DNA of 64,000 bases, taken from contig CP011806.1 in NCBI GenBank assembly GCA_001664505.1, positions 5,480,589 through 5,544,588 of the forward strand, written 5' to 3'. The stretch comes from Acidobacteria bacterium Mor1 (GTDB taxonomy: Bacteria > Acidobacteriota > Polarisedimenticolia > Polarisedimenticolales > Polarisedimenticolaceae). A program made the translations under genes and the position numbers. The notes under the pieces are model-generated. The model ran no database searches, was not told the DNA's origin, and was given only the letters and a program-made list of their open reading frames with translations. Below are positions 52,630 through 61,441 of the stretch, piece by piece; position 1 is the first letter of the stretch; each line of letters opens with the position of its first letter.

Positions 52630-55600
52630 TCAGCGCGTCCCGGGGTAGACGAATAGCACGAGGTTGTCCGGGTTGGTGATGGCCAACGTGGGGCTGCTGT
52701 CCGCCAGTTTTCGCACCAACTCGGGGTTCGGCCCCATCAAGTAGGCCTCTTGCCCGTCGATAAAGGCGTGCTGCATGCCGAGATTGTGCAGCGCTTCATG
52801 AAAGACGCCCGGAATCACGTCCGGGTGTGCGGTGATGAAGGCAGTGTGATCTTTGTTGATCGTGATCGTCTTTCCGCCGATCGCTCCGGCGCCAAGGTGG
52901 CCCATCTTGTTGTCTGAGTCCGCAGCGAGCCACTGCTCGCCGGTCATCCCGTTGGCCACGTAACCGAGGGTTCCATCGTCCCGCAGGGCCGTGACGGCGT
53001 CTTCCAGCTTCCCGGCAACTTCGCCCATGCGCTCGGCGGTCGCCTCGCCGCCGACGGCGTTCTTGAACCGCTTTATCGTCTTCCTCGCCTTGCGCGACAG
53101 TTTCTCGCCGGAGTTGAGTTCGGCGATCGCGCTGCGGAGCTTCTTGGCTTGCTTCTCGGCCCTCTTGGCCGCGCGCTTCTGCGCCTTGTCGAATTGTCTC
53201 CACTCTCTGTCTTTCCAGCCATCCCCGCGCTTGTAGCACATCGGTCCCATGCCGTCGCACGGGTTCGTGCCCTGGGGGTTGTAGGGGTTCGGGTTGATGC
53301 CGTAGAGGCCGGTCGGGTCTACCAGGTTGAGTGGGTTGTTGCTGACGTAGGCGTAGCCGTTGAACGATTGCGGGTTCTCTACGGACCCGGGGACCGGGTC
53401 GGGCGAGAGGAACCGGGGCAGATCGCGGTCGTAGTAGCGGGCCTTCATGTAGTCCAGGCCGGTCGCGCCATCACGCTCGTGGCCGGTGAACAGATGGTCG
53501 GTGTGGGACAGGATCGGCGTCACTTCGTTGCCATAGGGCATGAAGTCGTGGCGTTCGACGATCGTCCGGTTCTCGTTGGTAACCAGTCGGGTTGAGCCGA
53601 GGTGGTCGACGTGGATTTCGAGTAGCTCCACCGCGGGATCCTGGCCGGTTTGGCCGAGGATCGCCGGGGAACTCATCAAGGGACTGTCGAAGAAGATGGC
53701 GGGTTCGAGGCTCGCCAGCTCGGTGCCGTCCATGGAGTCGTAGAACGGCGGGGTGAAGGGGGCCGGCCAGAACGGGTCGGTCGACATGGCCGAACCACCC
53801 TGGGCATCGACGCACCGGCCGGTGGCGACCGCCGAGCGGGTCGACTCGATCATCGGAGAGGATCCGGACTGCACCGCGGTGATGTAGAAGGCCTCGACGT
53901 TACGATTTCCGCAGTCCGGTTGGCCAAAGCTGCTGTATTCGCAGTCGGTGGTCGGGTCGCTGGTAAACGCCGAGTCTCCGCTCTCTTCGTACCAGCAGCG
54001 GCCGTTGGCACAGCCGCAGGGATCTCCGGGCTGATCGCAGAGGCTCGTCGACACCCGATGGGTCTGATAGAAACGCCAGTGAGTGTAGCCGGGCGTCCAA
54101 CGGTACACGTGGTACTCGATGTCCTGCCCCGGAACTTCGTCCCACTCCACTCGGTAGGTACAATCCCCCTCGCTGATCTCCTGGGGTGTGGTCAGGATGT
54201 TCGTCGGCGCCGCGGGTGCCTGACCCTCGCATCCGAGAATCGGGTAGGAGAAAGGCAGGTCGATAATGTCTCCGTTGGCCAGCGGGAAGGGGCGCCGAAT
54301 CGGATAGCTCGGAGCGGACTCCATGCCCTCGTCGTCGACGGCAACTACCCGGAAGTGCTTGCAGGCGGTCTGATCGTAGTCGCTCCCGGTTTCGAACCCC
54401 TGGGCGCCGTAGGTGGTTTCCCACCAGGTGACCGGGTTGTCGGTAATGCGGTCCCACGGGCCGTCGTAGGCGCCGGCCATCTCGATGTGGTAGCCCCTCA
54501 GGTCCGATTCCTGGTTGGGCTCCCAGATGAGGAAGAAGTACTCGCTGGCCGGCCCTTGTGAGTAGGAGGGTTTGGTGTACTGGAGCACGCCGACGTTGGC
54601 CGGCGGCTGGGGCGCTCCGGTCGGATCGGCGCTGCCCCGGGAAGCGCTGTTGATAAAGGCCACCTCGTCTTCGTGAGAGCGGCCGTTGACCAGGGGGCGG
54701 CCGATGCCGGACTCTTCCTTGCAGTGCTGCGGATTGGACCCGTATCCGGTCTCGACGCTGACGATCTTTCGCACGTCACCCAGCGTGCCGTCCTGCATCA
54801 CCGGTTGCACGGCGTAGTTGTAGCAACCATCCAGTCCGCCGACAGTCTGGTCCGTGAGGAAGTTGGACGTGGTGATCGGTTCTTCCGTGATGCGCTCCCA
54901 GGAGGGTTCACAATTGAAGCTACGCATGCTGTCGCGGAAACCGTCCGAGCAGACATCCCATACGCAGCGACGGTACACGTGGTAGCCCAGGAGCTGCTGT
55001 TCGAGGACGTGGGCCCAGACGACGGCGATCATCTGGCTGCGGGCGTTCGCCATGCTGTCCACATCGAGAAACAGACTGCCGTCGTAGGCGTGGATGTTCC
55101 GCGAGCGGACCGAGGGTTCGTAGGTGTCGAGCACCCGTCCGCCGGCGTCGCAGCCGCCTGAGCAAACCTCCGACTCATCGACGCCGTCGGTGGTGACCAC
55201 GAAGTAGTCGTACTCCCAGTAGCTGGTGTTCTCGTCGATGTACTCCACGGTGCCCGAGGGAAGCTCGACCAGTAGTCGGTAGACGTCGTCATCGGCGCGT
55301 TTGCGATAGATGCGGTAGTCGTAAGATCCTGCATCGTCCCAGGTGAGTTGAGGCCCCCAGGCGCTCACGCGGCTTTCCACCCCGCAATGGCCCAGATAGC
55401 CCTCGCACGGCTCGGGTTCGTTGACCGGGCATTCGTAGACATGAACGAACTCTGCGGCGGTCAGGTTCGGGCTGGGCAGCGTGGCGGTGCGCACGCGAGC
55501 GGTCACCACGGGCGACTCGGCAGAGATGTTCGACGAGGTGTCGTAGGTCCGGACCACGAAATAGTGGTCGACGAACTCGCTGAGGCCGGAGACGATGTAG

Positions 55601-58600
55601 CTCGTGTCCGACGTGCAAACCAGGAGCCCGGTGTTGGCCACGCATAGATCGATCGGTACGCCGTCGGGGGAGTCCATCAGGAATACCCCGTATCCGAGCA
55701 CGTCGTCGTCGGGAGGTTGGTTCCAGCTGAGGACGACCGTCCCGGCTCCGGTGCCCGGTATCGCCTGCACATGGATCGGGGGAGACGGCGGCGTGGTGTC
55801 TTTCGGTCGCACCATCGGGCTCGCCAAGCTTTGAGCGGACTGGTTCCCGGCCGTGTCTACGGAGACGACCCGGTAGCGATGCATGCCGTTGTTGATCGCG
55901 CCGCTGTCGAAGAACTCCGCGGAGTTGACCAGTCCGGAGATCGGCTGCAGCGGACCATGCCCGGTCACCCGGCGGTACACGATATACCCGGCAAGATCGT
56001 CGGCGATCACCGGGTCCCAATGGACCCGAACCCGGCCGTCTCCCGGGTCTGCGATCACGTTGACCGGAACCGGCGGCGCCGTGTTGTCGAACGGCCGGAC
56101 GAGCAGCTCGGCGGAGTCGTCGCTCAGGGCCAGGGCCGTATCACGGGCCTGGACGGTGTAGCGAAGCCGTGCGTTGTTCGGATCGACCCACTGGGAGCTC
56201 GAGTAGGAATCGGTCCACGAGGTCGCCGTCGACGGCAGGGTGGCGATGGGAAGCAGGGAGCCGCCGTCCACGGCACGGTTGACGATGTAGTTGCGGACCC
56301 CGGGCTCTTCCAGGGGTTCCCAGGTAACGGTCAGGCCCGTGGCCGTCACGTTGGATGCTTCGGGTTTCGAAACCACGCCCGGTTGCTTTCGCCGGACCAC
56401 CGAGAGGGTTTGGCCGAATCCGTAGACGTAGTCCAATGCCCAGGCCGGCGGCTCGTCGCTGCCTTCGGGGCGCCGGAACTCACTCAGCACGCTCCCGGCG
56501 GAGTCTCGTACGTAGAAGGTCTCGACCCCACCGGAGACGCTGCGTAGGCGGTGGCCGGCGGCGTTGTAGCTGTGTTCGGTGATTCGTGTGTCGTCCAGGT
56601 CGTGCCAGGCCTCGGCGAGGCGGTTCTCCGGGTCGAAGATGTAGTTCCAGCCGCCCGCCTTGATGGCGTTTCCGTTGGAGTCATAGTCGAAGACCTGGTC
56701 GGTGGTGCCCATGATCTGGGTCTCGAGCATGCGGTTCGTTCGTGGGTCGATGACGAAGGTGACCGCGTCGACGCTGGGCGTCGGGGTGGCGTGCACCCGG
56801 CTGGTCATGTTGCCGAATCCATCGAAACCGTAGGAGAGGGTGTGGGTCCCGTTGGCCGCGGTGGCGGAGACAAGACGGTCCATTTCGTCATAGGCGTAGT
56901 AGTCGGTGCCGATGCGCCGCACGTTGCCGGCCGCGTCGTACTCGTAATCGCCGGATGTCCACATGTCGTGCCAGGGGGTCGGACCGTCGGGGCAGGGCAT
57001 GGGAATCGGCCCCGGGTTGCAGGGCAAGGGCTCCGGTTCCCCCGGGTACTGCACCCGGAACTCGGTGGGTCGAGAGAGCTCGTCGCGGCTGATGCTGTTG
57101 CGGATCCCGCTGTCGCGAGTGAGCTGCACCAGCGCGCCCGTCGGGTCGTAGACCGCGTCGGATCCATAGGTGAATCCCCGGTTCAGATCCTCGATCTCGT
57201 AGGTTTGCCCGTTGAGCGTCTTGAAACCGAGAGCGGTCGCAGTTCGCGGACTTCCGGCTTCCTGGGGATAGCGCAGGACGTTTTGCTTGCCCAGCTTCGA
57301 GTAGCAGAACTCGGTCTTCAACTCGGTTGCCCAGGGCTCGATCGATAGAGATGTCCAGGCGAGGCGCCCATTGAGTCCGGAGTAGGAGGCGGCACCCCCC
57401 GGGCCGGGTTCGGAGCAGGTGGTGTTGGTGTCGGAGCCGTAGCCGAAGCGGCTGGTCGAGACGAGCTCGGTGCCGTTCGTGGTGACCCGGAAGGTGTCGG
57501 TCGAGGTGCGCAGTCCGGGGAAGCTGCCGTGCACTGCTTGGTCATCGTAGTAGTGGTCCACGAGCGGATGGCTGGTCCCGTCGATGTCGATGGACTTCTG
57601 CAGCAACCGTCCCGCATCGTCGTAGGACTGGGCAAACAGTTGATGGTTGCCGTCCCGGTACTCCATTAGTTCGCCGGCGGCGTCATAGCTCAGGTAGAGG
57701 GTGGTGCCGCTCTCCGGATGAGTTTCCGCCCGCAGCCGGCCTACTGCGTCATGTTGGTAGTAGCGGTGCTGCCAGGCCGCCCCGGGCGCCGCCGTCGGAT
57801 CGAACAACGCGATCTCGACCAAATCGTCAACCAGGTCGTAGGTGTAAAAGGCGTCGGCGCCGTCGCCGGGCGTGTCGACCATCACCAGGCGGCCGGCCTC
57901 GTCATAGACATAGCGGGTGACCGCGTTGATCGGTCCGGACTCGCCTTCGATTCCCGTCCGCTCGATATCGGTGATCAGGCCGTCGTAGCGCTGCAAGATC
58001 TCGGATCCATCGGGCGCTACGGTGCGGCTGATGCGTCCGAAGGGGTCGACGAAGAAGTCGGGTTCGCCGGGGTCTCCGGCCCGGGGATTGGGGAATGAAT
58101 CGTACTCGTAGGTATGCCATCGAAGGGTGGACTCCGGCGTCCCCAGGTTGGCCCAGCGGGACCGGGCCAGCAGATCGCCCCGGTAGTTGCGGTCAGTCAG
58201 GCGGGTGACGTAGTCGCCGTCGCCGTCACGCCGCTGTTCCTCGACCAGTTGCCCGAGCTGGTTGTAGTAGTAGACCGATTCGAGGAAGTCCGACGAGGAG
58301 GTCTCTTGCCGGATACTTCGCTCGAGGATATTCGGGTAGCTGGCGACCGAGCTCGCCTCGACGCCGGGCGGGCTGATGGACTTCAGTCGGCCCAGGTCGT
58401 CCCAGTCGTAGGTTACCTCGATGCCTCGAGCGCTCCGGCTCGAGAGGGACAAGCCGGTGTTTCCGTCGACGGTCGCGTCGTAGTCCAACCAGGACAGGTC
58501 CGACGAGGCGCCGAAGCCGCGGGTCTCGACTACGCCGTTGTTGTAGGTGAAGCTGCGGATCCGCTCGTTGCCTCCGTCTCCGCCGGTAGCCCGCAGAGTG

Positions 58601-60486
58601 ACGAGGTTGCCGGTGGTGTCGTCGTAGGTATTGAACAGCGCGGCGTCTCCCGGGTGTACCGTGGCGGTGTTGCAGTCGCTGATCGGCTCGTTGAATACCG
58701 TGGCACGGCGAATGCTGCAGCTGAGGCGGTTCCCGTCGAAGAGCGCATCAGTGCGGGAGACCGGGTGTCCCGAGGTGTCTCGAACTTCGACCCATTGATG
58801 CGAATCGTGATTCGAGACGGTGGGCCACCTCTGAGTGTAGGTCGACCGAATCAGTTGGCCCTTGTGGTATTCGCGCTCCTCCTGCGCGAACTTGATCGGT
58901 CCGGAGGTCCAGGCGTCAAGCTCGGTTCGCAGCTCGCCGGCACCGACGCCGCCGGGCCGGATTACCTCGAGAGCCGATTGGCGTACGTTGACCGGAACTG
59001 AATGAGCGTTCTGCTTGGCCGAGTAGATATCCTTGGTCTTGACCCACTGCTCGTCCCACGTGTACTCGTAGTTCACCCGCTCGACGAGCTTGGCGCCATC
59101 CTCGAAGGGGCCGACGTAGGTCTCCGTTCGGTAGAGCAGGCCATCGTCCCAGTTGGTGTTGCACCCGCCGGAACCGTCGCAGCCGCTGCTTCCGTACCCG
59201 GTGTTGTGGTAGCGGTATACCTTGAGGTTGTCGTCGGGATCCCACACCCGCACGCGGGAAGGGTTGGAGCCCGAGAAGTTCAGGCCGGACTGTTGTTCGA
59301 GCAGTTCATTGACGGTCGGGGTGGCGTCTCCGTTGAAACGCCCGTACGTCCAGCTGTGTTCGAAGCCATCAGCGACCAGCGTCTTGCGGTACATGCTCAT
59401 GTTGTAGGGTCGGCCCTGGTTGGTCGAATGCCAGAAGTAGCGATACTTCATCTTGGCGCCTAGAGGCGTGGTCCAGGCTACGAGCCGGCCGAAGCTGTTG
59501 GCGGCGACCTGGGAATCCGCGTCGTACTCGAAGCGGTAGGACTCGCTCGGAGCGAGTTCGGGTAAGCGGATTTCCTCCAGGACGACCCGGTTGAAGGAGC
59601 CCGGGTTGGCGACGTAGATCGGGTCGTAGAAGGTGCGCACCCCGGTGATGAACTCGTAGGTGGCGGTCTTGCTCGAGTCGACCTGCTGGGTGCCCCCGTA
59701 GGTCGGGAGGGTGACCCCGCTCGACGTAACCGTAATCGAGCGGCCGGCGCTGTCGGTAATGGCACTCAGTCGCGAGCCCACATAGGTGATATCGACGTGA
59801 TGCTGCGGGTCTCCGGCCGGATCTACCTCGAGGGTTTCGATCCGGCTGGCATACCAGCCGGCTCCGTCCTCCTGGTAGTGACCGTCGGTTTCATGCTCGA
59901 AGAGAATCCGGGTGCCGTCGCCGGGTAGGGCCTCCCAACCCTGAGCGGTCTTGTAGAAGCGGATCGATGAGCTGTCCAGGGAGTAGCCGCGATCGACGCC
60001 CGTGCCGCAGGTTCCGACGAAGGGGTCACAGAAGTAGTGCTCCGCTCCGTTGGGTTCCTGGTAACGGTAGACATAGGGGTCGTCGAACTCTCCCTGGTAG
60101 ATTCTACCGAAATGCAGCAGGAATCCTTGTCCGTAGTCGTCGGTGTTGAGGAGCCTGCCGGGGCAGTCATTGGGTGACGTCGGGCAGTAGTGCTCCCATA
60201 TCTTCGAGTTGTAGTGCAGCACGAGCTGGTAGCTGAACCAGTCGTTGAGGGCGTAGGCCGGGCCGATGGGAATGCTAAGGGTGACGTTTCCGGTGAGAAC
60301 GTCGACTTGCTCCCCCTGAATGGCCCCTTCGAAGGTATGGTTGGGGGAGAAACCGATGGCCGACATCGTCTCATCGCTAGCTTGAGGAGACACGATGGCG
60401 AACAGCATGAACAGCCCGATCAACCCTGGGCGATACCGCTTCAGCGGGGCGGGAGTGTGGTGCTGGATGATCTGCTCAGTTCTCAT
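52630..60486 (-). CDS. Giant RHS-repeat protein with fibronectin-like insertion and C-terminal zincin motif
   Basis: A 2618-residue protein from ATG 60486 (GGAGG four bases before), with a signal or anchor (LIGLFMLFAIVSPQASDE). The first ~1370 residues are YD/RHS repeats (GLITDIERTG, YRHFDEAG-like LYLSYDAAGELMEYRDGN, YDELSRP). A ~900-residue block of fibronectin-like domains (LPSTATSWTDSYSS, DTTPPSPPIHVQAIPG) is inserted before the RHS-associated core (DHLGSTRLVTNENRTIVERH, ARYYDRDLPRFLSPDPVPGS, GYAYVSNNPLNLVDPTGLYG). The C-terminal region (~2420-2618) begins with a Lys/Arg-rich coil and has HEALHNLGMQH at 2563-2573, a zincin-like HExxH motif. This is RHS polymorphic-toxin organisation; the tip may be a metalloprotease toxin or a processing peptidase. 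No immunity gene lies downstream. Confidence 0.93.
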   Translation of the reverse strand: MRTEQIIQHHTPAPLKRYRPGLIGLFMLFAIVSPQASDETMSAIGFSPNHTFEGAIQGEQVDVLTGNVTLSIPIGPAYALNDWFSYQLVLHYNSKIWEHYCPTSPNDCPGRLLNTDDYGQGFLLHFGRIYQGEFDDPYVYRYQEPNGAEHYFCDPFVGTCGTGVDRGYSLDSSSIRFYKTAQGWEALPGDGTRILFEHETDGHYQEDGAGWYASRIETLEVDPAGDPQHHVDITYVGSRLSAITDSAGRSITVTSSGVTLPTYGGTQQVDSSKTATYEFITGVRTFYDPIYVANPGSFNRVVLEEIRLPELAPSESYRFEYDADSQVAANSFGRLVAWTTPLGAKMKYRYFWHSTNQGRPYNMSMYRKTLVADGFEHSWTYGRFNGDATPTVNELLEQQSGLNFSGSNPSRVRVWDPDDNLKVYRYHNTGYGSSGCDGSGGCNTNWDDGLLYRTETYVGPFEDGAKLVERVNYEYTWDEQWVKTKDIYSAKQNAHSVPVNVRQSALEVIRPGGVGAGELRTELDAWTSGPIKFAQEEREYHKGQLIRSTYTQRWPTVSNHDSHQWVEVRDTSGHPVSRTDALFDGNRLSCSIRRATVFNEPISDCNTATVHPGDAALFNTYDDTTGNLVTLRATGGDGGNERIRSFTYNNGVVETRGFGASSDLSWLDYDATVDGNTGLSLSSRSARGIEVTYDWDDLGRLKSISPPGVEASSVASYPNILERSIRQETSSSDFLESVYYYNQLGQLVEEQRRDGDGDYVTRLTDRNYRGDLLARSRWANLGTPESTLRWHTYEYDSFPNPRAGDPGEPDFFVDPFGRISRTVAPDGSEILQRYDGLITDIERTGIEGESGPINAVTRYVYDEAGRLVMVDTPGDGADAFYTYDLVDDLVEIALFDPTAAPGAAWQHRYYQHDAVGRLRAETHPESGTTLYLSYDAAGELMEYRDGNHQLFAQSYDDAGRLLQKSIDIDGTSHPLVDHYYDDQAVHGSFPGLRTSTDTFRVTTNGTELVSTSRFGYGSDTNTTCSEPGPGGAASYSGLNGRLAWTSLSIEPWATELKTEFCYSKLGKQNVLRYPQEAGSPRTATALGFKTLNGQTYEIEDLNRGFTYGSDAVYDPTGALVQLTRDSGIRNSISRDELSRPTEFRVQYPGEPEPLPCNPGPIPMPCPDGPTPWHDMWTSGDYEYDAAGNVRRIGTDYYAYDEMDRLVSATAANGTHTLSYGFDGFGNMTSRVHATPTPSVDAVTFVIDPRTNRMLETQIMGTTDQVFDYDSNGNAIKAGGWNYIFDPENRLAEAWHDLDDTRITEHSYNAAGHRLRSVSGGVETFYVRDSAGSVLSEFRRPEGSDEPPAWALDYVYGFGQTLSVVRRKQPGVVSKPEASNVTATGLTVTWEPLEEPGVRNYIVNRAVDGGSLLPIATLPSTATSWTDSYSSSQWVDPNNARLRYTVQARDTALALSDDSAELLVRPFDNTAPPVPVNVIADPGDGRVRVHWDPVIADDLAGYIVYRRVTGHGPLQPISGLVNSAEFFDSGAINNGMHRYRVVSVDTAGNQSAQSLASPMVRPKDTTPPSPPIHVQAIPGTGAGTVVLSWNQPPDDDVLGYGVFLMDSPDGVPIDLCVANTGLLVCTSDTSYIVSGLSEFVDHYFVVRTYDTSSNISAESPVVTARVRTATLPSPNLTAAEFVHVYECPVNEPEPCEGYLGHCGVESRVSAWGPQLTWDDAGSYDYRIYRKRADDDVYRLLVELPSGTVEYIDENTSYWEYDYFVVTTDGVDESEVCSGGCDAGGRVLDTYEPSVRSRNIHAYDGSLFLDVDSMANARSQMIAVVWAHVLEQQLLGYHVYRRCVWDVCSDGFRDSMRSFNCEPSWERITEEPITTSNFLTDQTVGGLDGCYNYAVQPVMQDGTLGDVRKIVSVETGYGSNPQHCKEESGIGRPLVNGRSHEDEVAFINSASRGSADPTGAPQPPANVGVLQYTKPSYSQGPASEYFFLIWEPNQESDLRGYHIEMAGAYDGPWDRITDNPVTWWETTYGAQGFETGSDYDQTACKHFRVVAVDDEGMESAPSYPIRRPFPLANGDIIDLPFSYPILGCEGQAPAAPTNILTTPQEISEGDCTYRVEWDEVPGQDIEYHVYRWTPGYTHWRFYQTHRVSTSLCDQPGDPCGCANGRCWYEESGDSAFTSDPTTDCEYSSFGQPDCGNRNVEAFYITAVQSGSSPMIESTRSAVATGRCVDAQGGSAMSTDPFWPAPFTPPFYDSMDGTELASLEPAIFFDSPLMSSPAILGQTGQDPAVELLEIHVDHLGSTRLVTNENRTIVERHDFMPYGNEVTPILSHTDHLFTGHERDGATGLDYMKARYYDRDLPRFLSPDPVPGSVENPQSFNGYAYVSNNPLNLVDPTGLYGINPNPYNPQGTNPCDGMGPMCYKRGDGWKDREWRQFDKAQKRAAKRAEKQAKKLRSAIAELNSGEKLSRKARKTIKRFKNAVGGEATAERMGEVAGKLEDAVTALRDDGTLGYVANGMTGEQWLAADSDNKMGHLGAGAIGGKTITINKDHTAFITAHPDVIPGVFHEALHNLGMQHAFIDGQEAYLMGPNPELVRKLADSSPTLAITNPDNLVLFVYPGTR

Positions 60487-61348
60487 GGTTCCTCCGGCAA
60501 TCGGTTGGGTGGCCGCGTCTGACGCGGCGATCGATCACTTTGTCGCCATCGATCGCGCTCTGGGGTTGGCCGAAGCTGTCCCCGAAGAGCCCTGGTTGGA
60601 AGTGACTGGTTGTCCCGCCGGCGATGCCGGCGTCCCTTGTGTCCTGGAACGTTTCTTCGAGGCCGGCGTTCGCGCCGTCGAGGCGCCGGCGGCCGTTGAA
60701 CAAAACACGGTGTCTCATCTCTTGGCGCATCGAGAGGGGACGTGTGCGTCGCTGGCGGCCGGACTGCTGGCTCTTTTTCCGGAGCGGCCGGAGTTGAGGG
60801 CGCTGGTGCTGCGCGATCACGTGATGATCGGATCGAGCGACGGGGGGCAGGAGGTCTACGAACTCCTCGAGCAGGGGCGTCCGTACCCCGCAAGCGACGC
60901 GTTGCGCCGGAACCCGCCCGGTCCTTCGGGGCAATTGCGGCTCCGCCACGAGGATTTTGTCGCCTACTACGCCGACAACCTCGGCTCTCGCCTGATGTTG
61001 GCCGGGGATGCTGCCCGAGCAGAGAAGGCCTTTCGCATCGCCCTGGAGCGATCGCCGGGGGAGCCACGGACGCTCTACAACTTCGGGACGTTGCTGGCGT
61101 CCATGGAGCGCACCGAGGAGGCTATCGCGATGCTGAAGGGGGCCATCCGGGGCGGTTGGGACGATGCGAACTCCCGGGTCAACCTGGGTGCCTGCTTGCT
61201 CAAGCAGGGGGATGTGGCTGGGGCGAGGGAGCAGTTCGAGCTGGCGCTCGCAGCCGATCCTCGCAACCCGGAAGCACGGGCGAACCTCTCGCGACTCGAA
61301 CGAGTTCAGATTTCGGGCCAAGACACGCCCTCCCCGCAAAGCCCTTGA
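60395..61348 (+). CDS. TPR protein with transglutaminase-like N-terminal domain
   Basis: A 317-residue protein. The ATG at 60395 has GAGGAG seven bases upstream and yields a signal peptide (VWCWMICSVLMVPPAIGWVA); ATG 60485 has none, so the longer form is preferred. The N-terminal half includes SHLLAHREGTCASLAAGLLA, resembling the Cys-containing segment of SirB1/transglutaminase-like folds, then a helical stretch (LRALVLRDHVMIGSS). TPR units follow (YNFGTLLASMERTEEAIAML, NLGACLLKQGDVAGAREQFE). Its 5' end overlaps the 5' end of the divergent RHS gene by 92 bases. Function is unknown; the arrangement suggests linkage to the RHS protein. Confidence 0.75.
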   Translation: MANSMNSPINPGRYRFSGAGVWCWMICSVLMVPPAIGWVAASDAAIDHFVAIDRALGLAEAVPEEPWLEVTGCPAGDAGVPCVLERFFEAGVRAVEAPAAVEQNTVSHLLAHREGTCASLAAGLLALFPERPELRALVLRDHVMIGSSDGGQEVYELLEQGRPYPASDALRRNPPGPSGQLRLRHEDFVAYYADNLGSRLMLAGDAARAEKAFRIALERSPGEPRTLYNFGTLLASMERTEEAIAMLKGAIRGGWDDANSRVNLGACLLKQGDVAGAREQFELALAADPRNPEARANLSRLERVQISGQDTPSPQSP

Positions 61349-61441
61349 TGCCGTTAGCTTTCGGAGAGTGTGTCGGTGGGGCGGGGAGAGGGTTCAATCC
61401 ATGTCGTGTGAGGTTCGCCAGAGCCGTTGCGGCGAGGTCCG

